A stretch of DNA of 64,000 nt from Loxodes magnus (GCA_946699065.1 CAMPDV010001785.1:1-64000); one strand, 5' to 3'. Positions 1 to 14,800 are shown, numbered from the stretch's first letter. Translations and numbers: made by a program. Notes: generated by a model from the sequence alone, not told the origin.

Positions 1-1950
1 ACTTCCCGATACGATGAACTCTGAATCACCGGATATAGCCACAGCATATACTTGACTAGTGTGACCACTCATGGTCTTACAGGTACCTGTCTTGACGTCC
101 CATAGTCTCACTGTCTAATCTCCACTTCCCGATACGATGAACTCTGAATCACTGGATATAGCCACAGCATATACTTGACTAGTGTGACCACTCATGGTCT
201 TACAGGTACCTGTCTTGACGTCCCATAGTCTCACCGTCTTATCTGCACTTCCCGATACGATGAACTCTGAATCACTGGATATAGCCACAGCATATACTTG
301 ACTAGTGTGACCACTCATGGTCTTACAGGTACCTGTCTTGACGTCCCATAGTCTCACCGTATAATCTGCACTTCCCGATACGATGAACTCTGAATCACTG
401 GATATAGCCACAGCATATACTTGACTAGTGTGACCACTCATGGTCTTACAGGTACCTGTCTTGACGTCCCATAGTCTCACTGTCTAATCTCCACTTCCCG
501 ATACGATGAACTCTGAATCACTGGATATAGCCACAGCATATGCATAACTAGTGTGACCACTCATGGTCTTACAGGTACCTGTCTTGACGTCCCATAGTCT
601 CACCGTATAATCATAACTTCCCGATACGATGAACTCTGAATCACTGGATATAGCCACAGATCATACATGACTAGTGTGACCACTCATGGTCTTACAGGTA
701 CCTGTCTTGACGTTCCATAGTCTCACCGTATTATCTCTACTTCCCGATACGATGAACTCTGAATCACTGGATATAGCCACAGCATATACTTGACTAGTGT
801 GACCACTCATGGTCTTACAGGTACCTGTCTTGACGTCCCATAGTCTCACTGTCTAATCTCCACTTCCCGATACGATGAACTCTGAATCACTGGATATAGC
901 CACAGCATATACTTGACTAGTGTGACCACTCATGGTCTTACAGGTACCTGTCTTGACGTCCCATAGTCTCACCGTCTAATCATGACTTCCCGATACGATG
1001 AACTCTGAATCACTGGATATAGCCACAGCATATACTTGACTAGTGTGACCACTCATGGTCTTACAGGTACCTGTCTTGACGTCCCATAGTCTCACCGTAT
1101 AATCATAACTTCCCGATACGATGAACTCTGAATCACTGGATATAGCCACAGCATATACTTGACTAGTGTGACCACTCATGGTCTTACAGGTACCTGTCTT
1201 GACGTCCCATAGTCTCACTGTCTAATCTGCACTTCCCGATACGATGAACTCTGAATCACTGGATATAGCCACAGCATATACTTGACTAGTGTGACCACTC
1301 ATGGTCTTACAGGTACCTGTCTTGACGTCCCATAGTCTCACCGTCTTATCTGCACTTCCCGATACGATGAACTCTGAATCACTGGATATAGCCACAGATC
1401 ATACTTAACTAGTGTGACCACTCATGGTCTTACAGGTACCTGTCTTGACGTCCCATAGTCTCACCGTCTAATCTGCACTTCCCGATACGATGAACTCTGA
1501 ATCACTGGATATAGCCACAGCATATACTTGACTAGTGTGACCACTCATGGTCTTACAGGTACCTGTCTTGACGTCCCATAGTCTCACCGTCTTATCTGCA
1601 CTTCCCGATACGATGAACTCTGAATCACTGGATATAGCCACAGATCATACTTAACTAGTGTGACCACTCATGGTCTTACAGGTACCTGTCTTGACGTCCC
1701 ATAGTCTCACCGTCTAATCATAACTTCCCGATACGATGAACTCTGAATCACTGGATATAGCCACAGATCATACATGACTAGTGTGACCACTCATGGTCTT
1801 ACAGGTACCTGTCTTGACGTCCCATAGTCTCACCGTATAATCATGACTTCCCGATACTATGAACTCTGAATCACTGGATATAGCCACAGATCATACATAA
1901 CTAGTGTGACCACTCATGGTCTTACAGGTACCTGTCTTGACGTCCCATAG
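1..1950 (-). CDS. WD40-repeat polypeptide segment, 650 codons if TAA/TAG/TGA are sense
   Basis: About 16 WD40 blades in one frame, ended on the upstream side by an extra C at about 1952-1953 and running off the window downstream. Under the standard code it is broken into pieces of at most about three blades (for example 115-480), with stops only in the recurrent columns: TAG in the D-x-TV turn, TAA in column 5 and TGA in column 7. No initiator Met context, signal peptide or non-repeat domain is visible. The longest standard-code pieces would have to start at GTG Val codons inside a strand, which argues against separate small genes. Partial; the coding claim depends on the recoding inference. 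Confidence 0.45.
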
Positions 1951-2581
1951 TCCTCACCGTCTAATCATAACTTCCCGATACGATGAACTCTGAATCACTG
2001 GATATAGCCACAGATCATACTTAACTAGTGTGACCACTCATGGTCTTACAGGTACCTGTCTTGACGTCCCATAGTCTCACTGTCTAATCTCCACTTCCCG
2101 ATACTATGAACTCTGAATCACTGGATATAGCCACAGATCATACATAACTAGTGTGACCACTCATGGTCTTACAGGTACCTGTCTTGACGTTCCATAGTCT
2201 CACCGTATTATCTCTACTTCCCGATACGATGAACTCTGAATCACTGGATATAGCCACAGATCATACTTAACTAGTGTGACCACTCATGGTCTTACAGGTA
2301 CCTGTCTTGACGTCCCATAGTCTCACCGTATAATCATGACTTCCCGATACGATGAACTCTGAATCACTGGATATAGCAACAGCATATACTTGACTAGTGT
2401 GACTTCTCATGGTCTTACAGGTACCTGTCTTGACGTCCCATAGTCTCACCGTCTAATCATAACTTCCCGATACGATGAACTCTGAATCACTGGATATAGC
2501 AACAGATCATACATGACTAGTGTGACCACTCATGGTCTTACAGGTACCTGTCTTGACGTCCCATAGTCTCACCGTATAATC
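1425..2581 (-). repeat. Copy A of a 19-unit-offset duplication
   Basis: Corresponds to about 3763-4918 at 2,337-2,338 bp offset (19 units, with one inserted base near 1952 in this copy). Shared markers are two GTT-GCT blades, near 2376 and 2499, and the RSHT blade. One blade inside differs (YD with TAG here, RDN in the other copy). The upper edge is sharp at 2581/4918; the lower edge is approximate. Confidence 0.8.
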
Positions 2582-4924
2582 TGCACTTCCCGATACGATG
2601 AACTCTGAATCACTGGATATAGCCACAGCATATACTTGACTAGTGTGACCACTCATGGTCTTACAGGTACCTGTCTTGACGTCCCATAGTCTCACTGTCT
2701 AATCTCCACTTCCCGATACGATGAACTCTGAATCACTGGATATAGCCACAGCATATGCATAACTAGTGTGACCACTCATGGTCTTACAGGTACCTGTCTT
2801 GACGTCCCATAGTCTCACTGTCTAATCTCCACTTCCCGATACGATGAACTCTGAATCACTGGATATAGCCACAGCATATACTTGACTAGTGTGACCACTC
2901 ATGGTCTTACAGGTGCCTGTCTTGACGTCCCATAGTCTCACCGTATAATCATAACTTCCCGATACGATGAACTCTGAATCACTGGATATAGCCACAGCAT
3001 ATACTTGACTAGTGTGACCACTCATGGTCTTACAGGTACCTGTCTTGACGTCCCATAGTCTCACTGTCTAATCTCCACTTCCCGATACGATGAACTCTGA
3101 ATCACTGGATATAGCCACAGCATATACTTGACTAGTGTGACCACTCATGGTCTTACAGGTACCTGTCTTGACGTCCCATAGTCTCACCGTCTAATCATGA
3201 CTTCCCGATACGATGAACTCTGAATCACTGGATATAGCCACAGCATATACTTGACTAGTGTGACCACTCATGGTCTTACAGGTACCTGTCTTGACGTCCC
3301 ATAGTCTCACCGTCTTATCTGCACTTCCCGATACGATGAACTCTGAATCACTGGATATAGCCACAGCATATACTTGACTAGTGTGACCACTCATGGTCTT
3401 ACAGGTACCTGTCTTGACGTCCCATAGTCTCACCGTATAATCATGACTTCCCGATACTATGAACTCTGAATCACTGGATATAGCCACAGATCATACATAA
3501 CTAGTGTGACCACTCATGGTCTTACAGGTACCTGTCTTGACGTCCCATAGTCTCACTGTCTAATCATAACTTCCCGATACGATGAACTCTGAATCACTGG
3601 ATATAGCCACAGCATATACTTGACTAGTGTGACCACTCATGGTCTTACAGGTACCTGTCTTGACGTCCCATAGTCTCACCGTCTAATCATGACTTCCCGA
3701 TACGATGAACTCTGAATCACTGGATATAGCCACAGCATATACATAATTAGTGTGACCACTCATGGTCTTACAGGTACCTGTCTTGACGTCCCATAGTCTC
3801 ACCGTCTAATCTGCACTTCCCGATACGATGAACTCTGAATCACTGGATATAGCCACAGCATATACTTGACTAGTGTGACCACTCATGGTCTTACAGGTAC
3901 CTGTCTTGACGTCCCATAGTCTCACCGTCTTATCTGCACTTCCCGATACGATGAACTCTGAATCACTGGATATAGCCACAGATCATACTTAACTAGTGTG
4001 ACCACTCATGGTCTTACAGGTACCTGTCTTGACGTCCCATAGTCTCACCGTCTAATCATAACTTCCCGATACGATGAACTCTGAATCACTGGATATAGCC
4101 ACAGATCATACATGACTAGTGTGACCACTCATGGTCTTACAGGTACCTGTCTTGACGTCCCATAGTCTCACCGTATAATCATGACTTCCCGATACTATGA
4201 ACTCTGAATCACTGGATATAGCCACAGATCATACATAACTAGTGTGACCACTCATGGTCTTACAGGTACCTGTCTTGACGTCCCATAGTCTCACCGTATT
4301 ATCTCTACTTCCCGATACGATGAACTCTGAATCACTGGATATAGCCACAGATCATACTTAACTAGTGTGACCACTCATGGTCTTACAGGTACCTGTCTTG
4401 ACGTCCCATAGTCTCACTGTCTAATCTCCACTTCCCGATACTATGAACTCTGAATCACTGGATATAGCCACAGATCATACATAACTAGTGTGACCACTCA
4501 TGGTCTTACAGGTACCTGTCTTGACGTTCCATAGTCTCACCGTATTATCTCTACTTCCCGATACGATGAACTCTGAATCACTGGATATAGCCACAGATCA
4601 TACTTAACTAGTGTGACCACTCATGGTCTTACAGGTACCTGTCTTGACGTCCCATAGTCTCACCGTATAATCATGACTTCCCGATACGATGAACTCTGAA
4701 TCACTGGATATAGCAACAGCATATACTTGACTAGTGTGACTTCTCATGGTCTTACAGGTACCTGTCTTGACGTCCCATAGTCTCACCGTCTAATCATAAC
4801 TTCCCGATACGATGAACTCTGAATCACTGGATATAGCAACAGATCATACATGACTAGTGTGACCACTCATGGTCTTACAGGTACCTGTCTTGACGTCCCA
4901 TAGTCTCACCGTATAATCATGACT
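1955..4924 (-). CDS. WD40-repeat polypeptide segment, 990 codons if TAA/TAG/TGA are sense
   Basis: About 24 blades between two single-base indels: an extra C near 1952, and a lost C in the CCC of the TCG-GGA codon pair near 4926. It is rich in units with TAA in column 5 and TGA in column 7 (T-S-TAA-V-TGA-S), which would read T-S-Q-V-W-S. Two units carry the synonymous GTT-GCT in the VAIS strand (near 2376 and 2499), repeated near 4713 and 4836, marking a 19-unit duplication. There is no start and no non-repeat domain. The upstream continuation is the next segment in a shifted frame. Confidence 0.45.
3763..4918 (-). repeat. Copy B of a 19-unit-offset duplication
   Basis: Partner of 1425-2581, sharing the GTT-GCT markers (near 4713 and 4836) and the RSHT blade at 4604-4786. 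It diverges immediately above 4918. Confidence 0.8.
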
Positions 4925-4929
4925 TCCGA

Positions 4930-7900
4930 TACTATGAACTCTGAATCACTGGATATAGCCACAGATCATACATAACTAGTGTGACCACTCATGGTCTTAC
5001 AGGTACCTGTCTTGACGTCCCATAGTCTCACCGTATAATCATAACTTCCCGATACGATGAACTCTGAATCACTGGATATAGCCACAGATCATACTTAACT
5101 AGTGTGACCACTCATGGTCTTACAGGTACCTGTCTTGACGTCCCATAGTCTCACTGTCTAATCTCCACTTCCCGATACTATGAACTCTGAATCACTGGAT
5201 ATAGCCACAGATCATACTTAACTAGTGTGACCACTCATGGTCTTACAGGTACCTGTCTTGACGTCCCATAGTCTCACCGTATTATCTCTACTTCCCGATA
5301 CGATGAACTCTGAATCACCGGATATAGCCACATTATATACTTGACTAGTGTGACCACTCATGGTCTTACAGGTACCTGTCTTGACGTCCCATAGTCTCAC
5401 CGTCTAATCATAACTTCCCGATACGATGAACTCTGAATCACTGGATATAGCCACAGATCATACTTAACTAGTGTGACCACTCATGGTCTTACAGGTACCT
5501 GTCTTGACGTCCCATAGTCTCACCGTATAATCATGACTTCCCGATACGATGAACTCTGAATCACTGGATATAGCCACAGATCATACATAACTAGTGTGAC
5601 CACTCATGGTCTTACAGGTACCTGTCTTGACGTCCCATAGTCTCACCGTATAATCATGACTTCCCGATACGATGAACTCTGAATCACTGGATATAGCAAC
5701 AGATCATACATGACTAGTGTGACCACTCATGGTCTTACAGGTACCTGTCTTGACGTCCCATAGTCTCACCGTATAATCATGACTTCCCGATACGATGAAC
5801 TCTGAATCACTGGATATAGCCACAGATCATACATAACTAGTGTGACCACTCATGGTCTTACAGGTACCTGTCTTGACGTCCCATAGTCTCACCGTATAAT
5901 CATAACTTCCCGATACGATGAACTCTGAATCACTGGATATAGCCAAAGATCATACTTAACTAGTGTGACCACTCATGGTCTTACAGGTACCTGTCTTGAC
6001 GTCCCATAGTCTCACTGTCTAATCTCCACTTCCCGATACTATGAACTCTGAATCACTGGATATAGCCACAGATCATACATAACTAGTGTGACCACTCATG
6101 GTCTTACAGGTACCTGTCTTGACGTTCCATAGTCTCACCGTATTATCTCTACTTCCCGATACGATGAACTCTGAATCACCGGATATAGCCACATCATATA
6201 CTTGACTAGTGTGACCACTCATGGTCTTACAGGTACCTGTCTTGACGTCCCATAGTCTCACTGTCTAATCTCAACTTCCCGATGCGATGAACTCTGAATC
6301 ACTGGATATAGCCACAGATCATACTTAACTAGTGTGACCACTCATGGTCTTACAGGTACCTGTCTTGACGTCCCATAGTCTCACCGTCTAATCATAACTT
6401 CCCGATACGATGAACTCTGAATCACCGGATATAGCCACATCATATACTTGACTAGTGTGACCACTCATGGTCTTACAGGTACCTGTCTTGACGTCCCATA
6501 GTCTCACCGTCTAATCATAACTTCCCGATACGATGAACTCTGAATCACTGGATATAGCCACAGATCATACATGACTAGTGTGACCACTCATGGTCTTACA
6601 GGTACCTGTCTTGACGTCCCATAGTCTCACCGTCTAATCATAACTTCCCGATACGATGAACTCTGAATCACTGGATATAGCCACAGCATATACTTGACTA
6701 GTGTGACCACTCATGGTCTTACAGGTACCTGTCTTGACGTCCCATAGTCTCACCGTCTTATCTGCACTTCCCGATACGATGAACTCTGAATCACTGGATA
6801 TAGCCACAGATAATACCTAATTAGTGTGACCACTCATGGTCTTACAGGTACCTGTCTTGACGTCCCATAGTCTCACCGTCTAATCTGCACTTCCCGATAC
6901 GATGAACTCTGAATCACTGGATATAGCCACAGATCATACTTAACTAGTGTGACCACTCATGGTCTTACAGGTACCTGTCTTGACGTCCCATAGTCTCACC
7001 GTCTAATCTGCAATTCCCGATACGATGAACTCTGAATCACTGGATATAGCCACAGATCATACATAACTAGTGTGACCACTCATGGTCTTACAGGTACCTG
7101 TCTTGACGTTCCATAGTCTCACCGTATTATCTCTACTTCCCGATACGATGAACTCTGAATCACTGGATATAGCCACAGATCATACTTAACTAGTGTGACC
7201 ACTCATGGTCTTACAGGTACCTGTCTTGACGTCCCATAGTCTCACTGTCTAATCTCCACTTCCCGATACGATGAACTCTGAATCACTGGATATAGCCACA
7301 GCATATGCATAACTAGTGTGACCACTCATGGTCTTACAGGTACCTGTCTTGACGTTCCATAGTCTCACCGTATTATCTCTACTTCCCGATACGATGAACT
7401 CTGAATCACTGGATATAGCCACAGATCATACTTAACTAGTGTGACCACTCATGGTCTTACAGGTACCTGTCTTGACGTCCCATAGTCTCACTGTCTAATC
7501 TCCACTTCCCGATGCGATGAACTCTGAATCACTGGATATAGCCACAGATCATACTTAACTAGTGTGACCACTCATGGTCTTACAGGTACCTGTCTTGACG
7601 TCCCATAGTCTCACTGTCTTATCTGCACTTCCCGATACGATGAACTCTGAATCACCGGATATAGCCACAGCATATACTTGACTAGTGTGACCACTCATGG
7701 TCTTACAGGTACCTGTCTTGACGTCCCATAGTCTCACCGTCTAATCTGCACTTCCCGATACGATGAACTCTGAATCACTGGATATAGCCACAGATCATAC
7801 TTAACTAGTGTGACCACTCATGGTCTTACAGGTACCTGTCTTGACGTCCCATAGTCTCACCGTATAATCTCTACTTCCCGATACAATGAACTCTTAATCA

Positions 7901-10683
7901 CTGGATATAGCCACAGATAATACATAATTAGTGTGACCACTCATGGTCTTACAGGTACCTGTCTTGACGTCCCATAGTCTCACCGTATTATCTACACTTC
8001 CCGATACGATGAACTCTGAATCACTGGATATAGCCACAGATAATACATAATTAGTGTGACCACTCATGGTCTTACAGGTACCTGTCTTGACGTCCCATAG
8101 TTTCACCGTATTATCATAACTTCCCGATACGATGAACTCTGAATCACTGGATATAGCCACAGCATATACTTGACTAGTGTGACCACTCATGGTCTTACAG
8201 GTACCTGTCTTGACGTCCCATAGTCTCACCGTATAATCATAACTTCCCGATACGATGAACTCTGAATCACTGGATATAGCCACAGCATATACTTGACTAG
8301 TGTGACTTCTCATGGTCTTACAGGTACCTGTCTTGACGTCCCATAGTCTCACCGTCTTATCTGCACTTCCCGATACGATGAACTCTGAATCACTGGATAT
8401 AGCCACAGATCATACTTAACTAGTGTGACCACTCATGGTCTTACAGGTACCTGTCTTGACGTCCCATAGTCTCACCGTCTAATCTGCACTTCCCGATACG
8501 ATGAACTCTGAATCACTGGATATAGCCACAGCATATACTTGACTAGTGTGACCACTCATGGTCTTACAGGTACCTGTCTTGACGTTCCATAGTCTCACCG
8601 TCTTATCTGCACTTCCCGATACGATGAACTCTGAATCACTGGATATAGCCACAGATCATACTTAACTAGTGTGACCACTCATGGTCTTACAGGTACCTGT
8701 CTTGACGTCCCATAGTCTCACCGTCTAATCTGCACTTCCCGATACGATGAACTCTGAATCACTGGATATAGCCACAGATAATACATAATTAGTGTGACCA
8801 CTCATGGTCTTACAGGTACCTGTCTTGACGTCCCATAGTCTCACCGTATTATCTACACTTCCCGATACGATGAACTCTGAATCACCGGATATAGCCACAG
8901 CATATACTTGACTAGTGTGACCACTCATGGTCTTACAGGTACCTGTCTTGACGTCCCATAGTCTCACCGTCTAATCTGCACTTCCCGATACGATGAACTC
9001 TGAATCACTGGATATAGCCACAGATCATACTTAACTAGTGTGACCACTCATGGTCTTACAGGTACCTGTCTTGACGTCCCATAGTCTCACCGTATAATCT
9101 CTACTTCCCGATACAATGAACTCTTAATCACTGGATATAGCCACAGATAATACATAATTAGTGTGACCACTCATGGTCTTACAGGTACCTGTCTTGACGT
9201 CCCATAGTCTCACCGTATTATCTACACTTCCCGATACGATGAACTCTGAATCACTGGATATAGCCACAGATAATACATAATTAGTGTGACCACTCATGGT
9301 CTTACAGGTACCTGTCTTGACGTCCCATAGTTTCACCGTATTATCATAACTTCCCGATACGATGAACTCTGAATCACTGGATATAGCCACAGCATATACA
9401 TAATTAGTGTGACCACTCATGGTCTTACAGGTACCTGTCTTGACGTCCCATAGTCTCACCGTATAATCATAACTTCCCGATACGATGAACTCTGAATCAC
9501 TGGATATAGCCACAGCATATACTTGACTAGTGTGACTTCTCATGGTCTTACAGGTACCTGTCTTGACGTCCCATAGTCTCACCGTCTTATCTGCACTTCC
9601 CGATACGATGAACTCTGAATCACTGGATATAGCCACAGATCATACTTAACTAGTGTGACCACTCATGGTCTTACAGGTACCTGTCTTGACGTCCCATAGT
9701 CTCACCGTCTAATCTGCACTTCCCGATACGATGAACTCTGAATCACTGGATATAGCCACAGCATATACTTGACTAGTGTGACCACTCATGGTCTTACAGG
9801 TACCTGTCTTGACGTTCCATAGTCTCACCGTATTATCTCTACTTCCCGATACGATGAACTCTGAATCACTGGATATAGCCACAGATCATACATGACTAGT
9901 GTGACCACTCATGGTCTTACAGGTACCTGTCTTGACGTCCCATAGTCTCACCGTCTTATCTGCACTTCCCGATACGATGAACTCTGAATCACTGGATATA
10001 GCCACAGCATATACTTGACTAGTGTGACCACTCATGGTCTTACAGGTACCTGTCTTGACGTTCCATAGTCTCACCGTATAATCATAACTTCCCGATACGA
10101 TGAACTCTGAATCACTGGATATAGCCACAGATCATACATGACTAGTGTGACCACTCATGGTCTTACAGGTACCTGTCTTGACGTCCCATAGTCTCACTGT
10201 CTTATCTGCACTTCCCGATACGATGAACTCTGAATCACTGGATATAGCCACAGCATATACTTGACTAGTGTGACTTCTCATGGTCTTACAGGTACCTGTC
10301 TTGACGTCCCATAGTCTCACCGTATTATCTCTACTTCCCGATACGATGAACTCTGAATCACTGGATATAGCCACAGATCATACTTAACTAGTGTGACCAC
10401 TCATGGTCTTACAGGTACCTGTCTTGACGTCCCATAGTCTCACCGTCTAATCATAACTTCCCGATACGATGAACTCTGAATCACCGGATATAGCCACATC
10501 ATATACTTGACTAGTGTGACCACTCATGGTCTTACAGGTACCTGTCTTGACGTCCCATAGTCTCACCGTCTAATCTGCACTTCCCGATACGATGAACTCT
10601 GAATCACTGGATATAGCCACAGCATATACTTGACTAGTGTGACTTCTCATGGTCTTACAGGTACCTGTCTTGACGTCCCATAG
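4930..10683 (-). CDS. WD40-repeat polypeptide segment, 1,918 codons if TAA/TAG/TGA are sense
   Basis: About 47 blades without an indel. It contains the two longest standard-code stretches of the window, 7894-8406 and 9124-9636 (170 residues each), near-copies lying exactly ten units apart. Unusual residues are concentrated here: Val in column 23 (SGSVD), Lys for Arg in TVKLW, Val to Ala in the FIV strand at about 6284 and 7514 (also ten units apart), and VYDVAISG or VYNVAISG variants. At 7894-7896 and 9124-9126 a TAA replaces the Ser codon of S-D-S-E-F, one of the few stops outside the recurrent columns. Function is inferred only from the WD40 fold: a protein-binding propeller. Confidence 0.45.
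7626..8601 (-). repeat. Copy A of a ten-unit-offset duplication (976 bp)
   Basis: Matches 8856-9831 at an offset of exactly 1,230 bp (ten units). The first mismatches outside it are at 7625/8855 and 8602/9832. Inside, the difference I see is one blade start, S-Q-V-Y-A here against N-Y-V-Y-A in the other copy. Shared rare markers are the TAA in S-D-TAA-E-F (7894-7896), the ATT Ile codon next to it, and TVKLW. Confidence 0.9.
7894..7896 (-). other. Out-of-column TAA (Ser position), copy A
   Basis: TAA replaces TCA in S-D-S-E-F. Under the proposed code this would be Ser to Gln. It is shared with 9124-9126 by block duplication, so the two represent one mutational event. It shows that stops are not strictly confined to the recurrent columns. 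Confidence 0.9.
8856..9831 (-). repeat. Copy B of a ten-unit-offset duplication (976 bp)
   Basis: Partner of 7626-8601. It carries the same rare TAA at 9124-9126 and the same TVKLW blade. The single replaced blade start (N-Y for S-Q) inside otherwise identical DNA looks like a short conversion tract from another unit. Confidence 0.9.
9124..9126 (-). other. Out-of-column TAA (Ser position), copy B
   Basis: Duplicate of the TAA at 7894-7896, ten units away. Confidence 0.9.
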
Positions 10684-10687
10684 TCCT

Positions 10688-11812
10688 CACCGTCTTATCT
10701 GCACTTCCCGATACGATGAACTCTGAATCACTGGATATAGCCACAGATCATACATGACTAGTGTGACCACTCATGGTCTTACAGGTACCTGTCTTGACGT
10801 CCCATAGTCTCACCGTCTAATCTGCACTTCCCGATACTATGAACTCTGAATCACTGGATATAGCCACAGATCATACTTAACTAGTGTGACCACTCATGGT
10901 CTTACAGGTACCTGTCTTGACGTCCCATAGTCTCACTGTCTAATCATGACTTCCCGATACGATGAACTCTGAATCACTGGATATAGCCACAGATCATACA
11001 TAACTAGTGTGACCACTCATGGTCTTACAGGTACCTGTCTTGACGTTCCATAGTCTCACCGTATTATCTCTACTTCCCGATACGATGAACTCTGAATCAC
11101 TGGATATAGCCACAGATCATACTTAACTAGTGTGACCACTCATGGTCTTACAGGTACCTGTCTTGACGTCCCATAGTCTCACCGTCTAATCTGCACTTCC
11201 CGATACGATGAACTCTGAATCACTGGATATAGCCACAGATCATACTTGACTAGTGTGACCACTCATGGTCTTACAGGTACCTGTCTTGACGTCCCATAGT
11301 CTCACCGTCTAATCATAACTTCCCGATACGATGAACTCTGAATCACTGGATATAGCCACAGCATATACTTGACTAGTGTGACCACTCATGGTCTTACAGG
11401 TACCTGTCTTGACGTCCCATAGTCTCACCGTCTTATCTGCACTTCCCGATACGATGAACTCTGAATCACCGGATATAGCCACAGCATATACTTGACTAGT
11501 GTGACCACTCATGGTCTTACAGGTGCCTGTCTTGACGTTCCATAGTCTCACCGTCTAATCTGCACTTCCCGATACGATGAACTCTGAATCACTGGATATA
11601 GCCACAGATAATACATAATTAGTGTGACCACTCATGGTCTTACAGGTACCTGTCTTGACGTCCCATAGTCTCACCGTCTTATCTGCACTTCCCGATACGA
11701 TGAACTCTGAATCACTGGATATAGCCACAGATCATACTTAACTAGTGTGACCACTCATGGTCTTACAGGTACCTGTCTTGACGTCCCATAGTCTCACCGT
11801 CTAATCTGCACT
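10688..11812 (-). CDS. WD40-repeat polypeptide segment, 375 codons if TAA/TAG/TGA are sense
   Basis: About nine blades between an extra C near 10685 and a missing C near 11814. The longest standard-code piece is 11309-11551 (two blades, with Gly for Ser in the first AIS-x-D). The flanking indels are both in C runs, a context typical of long-read consensus errors. If corrected, this segment would join its neighbours at 4930-10683 and 11818-16236 into one frame. No initiator or other domain is present. Confidence 0.4.
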
Positions 11813-11817
11813 TCCGA

Positions 11818-14800
11818 TACTATGAACTCTGAATCACTGGATATAGCCACAGATCATACTTAACTAGTGTGACCACTCATGGTCTTACAGGTACCTGTCT
11901 TGACGTCCCATAGTCTCACTGTCTAATCATGACTTCCCGATACGATGAACTCTGAATCACTGGATATAGCCACAGATCATACTTAACTAGTGTGACCACT
12001 CATGGTCTTACAGGTACCTGTCTTGACGTCCCATAGTCTCACTGTCTAATCATAACTTCCCGATACGATGAACTCTGAATCACTGGATATAGCCACAGAT
12101 CATACTTAACTAGTGTGACCACTCATGGTCTTACAGGTACCTGTCTTGACGTCCCATAGTCTCACCGTCTAATCTGCACTTCCCGATACGATGAACTCTG
12201 AATCACTGGATATAGCCACAGATCATACTTGACTAGTGTGACCACTCATGGTCTTACAGGTACCTGTCTTGACGTCCCATAGTCTCACCGTCTAATCTGC
12301 ACTTCCCGATACGATGAACTCTGAATCACTGGATATAGCCACAGCATATACTTGACTAGTGTGACTTCTCATGGTCTTACAGGTACCTGTCTTGACGTCC
12401 CATAGTCTCACCGTCTTATCTGCACTTCCCGATACGATGAACTCTGAATCACCGGATATAGCCACAGCATATACTTGACTAGTGTGACCACTCATGGTCT
12501 TACAGGTGCCTGTCTTGACGTTCCATAGTCTCACCGTCTAATCTGCACTTCCCGATACGATGAACTCTGAATCACTGGATATAGCCACAGATAATACATA
12601 ATTAGTGTGACCACTCATGGTCTTACAGGTACCTGTCTTGACGTCCCATAGTCTCACCGTCTTATCTGCACTTCCCGATACGATGAACTCTGAATCACTG
12701 GATATAGCCACAGCATATACTTGACTAGTGTGACCACTCATGGTCTTACAGGTACCTGTCTTGACGTCCCATAGTCTCACCGTCTTATCTGCACTTCCCG
12801 ATACGATGAACTCTGAATCACCGGATATAGCCACAGCATATACTTGACTAGTGTGACCACTCATGGTCTTACAGGTACCTGTCTTGACGTCCCATAGTCT
12901 CACCGTCTAATCATGACTTCCCGATACGATGAACTCTGAATCACTGGATATAGCCACAGATCATACTTAACTAGTGTGACCACTCATGGTCTTACAGGTA
13001 CCTGTCTTGACGTCCCATAGTCTCACCGTCTAATCTGCACTTCCCGATACGATGAACTCTGAATCACTGGATATAGCCACAGATAATACATAATTAGTGT
13101 GACCACTCATGGTCTTACAGGTACCTGTCTTGACGTTCCATAGTCTCACCGTATAATCATAACTTCCCGATACGATGAACTCTGAATCACTGGATATAGC
13201 CACAGATCATACATGACTAGTGTGACCACTCATGGTCTTACAGGTACCTGTCTTGACGTCCCATAGTCTCACCGTCTAATCTGCACTTCCCGATACGATG
13301 AACTCTGAATCACTGGATATAGCCACAGCATATACTTGACTAGTGTGACCACTCATGGTCTTACAGGTACCTGTCTTGACGTCCCATAGTCTCACCGTCT
13401 TATCTGCACTTCCCGATACGATGAACTCTGAATCACTGGATATAGCCACAGCATATACTTGACTAGTGTGACCACTCATGGTCTTACAGGTACCTGTCTT
13501 GACGTCCCATAGTCTCACCGTCTTATCTGCACTTCCCGATACGATGAACTCTGAATCACCGGATATAGCCACAGCATATACTTGACTAGTGTGACCACTC
13601 ATGGTCTTACAGGTACCTGTCTTGACGTTCCATAGTCTCACCGTATAATCATAACTTCCCGATACGATGAACTCTGAATCACTGGATATAGCCACAGATC
13701 ATACATGACTAGTGTGACCACTCATGGTCTTACAGGTACCTGTCTTGACGTCCCATAGTCTCACCGTCTAATCTGCACTTCCCGATACGATGAACTCTGA
13801 ATCACTGGATATAGCCACAGCATATACTTGACTAGTGTGACTTCTCATGGTCTTACAGGTACCTGTCTTGACGTCCCATAGTCTCACCGTCTTATCTGCA
13901 CTTCCCGATACGATGAACTCTGAATCACTGGATATAGCCACAGATCATACATGACTAGTGTGACCACTCATGGTCTTACAGGTACCTGTCTTGACGTCCC
14001 ATAGTCTCACCGTCTAATCATAACTTCCCGATACGATGAACTCTGAATCACTGGATATAGCCACAGCATATACTTGACTAGTATGACCACTCATGGTCTT
14101 ACAGGTACCTGTCTTGACGTCCCATAGTCTCACCGTCTTATCTGCACTTCCCGATACGATGAACTCTGAATCACTGGATATAGCCACAGATAATACCTAA
14201 TTAGTGTGACCACTCATGGTCTTACAGGTACCTGTCTTGACGTCCCATAGTCTCACCGTCTAATCTGCACTTCCCGATACGATGAACTCTGAATCACTGG
14301 ATATAGCCACAGCATATACTTGACTAGTGTGACTTCTCATGGTCTTACAGGTACCTGTCTTGACGTCCCATAGTCTCACCGTCTAATCATAACTTCCCGA
14401 TACGATGAACTCTGAATCACTGGATATAGCCACAGATAATACCTAATTAGTGTGACCACTCATGGTCTTACAGGTACCTGTCTTGACGTCCCATAGTCTC
14501 ACTGTCTAATCTCCACTTCCCGATACGATGAACTCTGAATCACTGGATATAGCCACAGCATATGCATAACTAGTGTGACCACTCATGGTCTTACAGGTAC
14601 CTGTCTTGACGTTCCATAGTCTCACCGTATTATCTGCACTTCCCGATACGATGAACTCTGAATCACCGGATATAGCCACAGCATATACTTGACTAGTGTG
14701 ACCACTCATGGTCTTACAGGTGCCTGTCTTGACGTCCCATAGTCTCACTGTCTTATCTGCACTTCCCGATACGATGAACTCTGAATCACTGGATATAGCC

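Noticed and set aside
7894..8406. Treating this and the other 60-170-residue standard-code stretches as separate small genes
   Set aside because: Each begins at a GTG Val codon inside a WD40 strand directly after a stop, has no ribosome-binding or initiator context, and holds fewer blades than a propeller needs. They are fragments of one continuous repeat frame.
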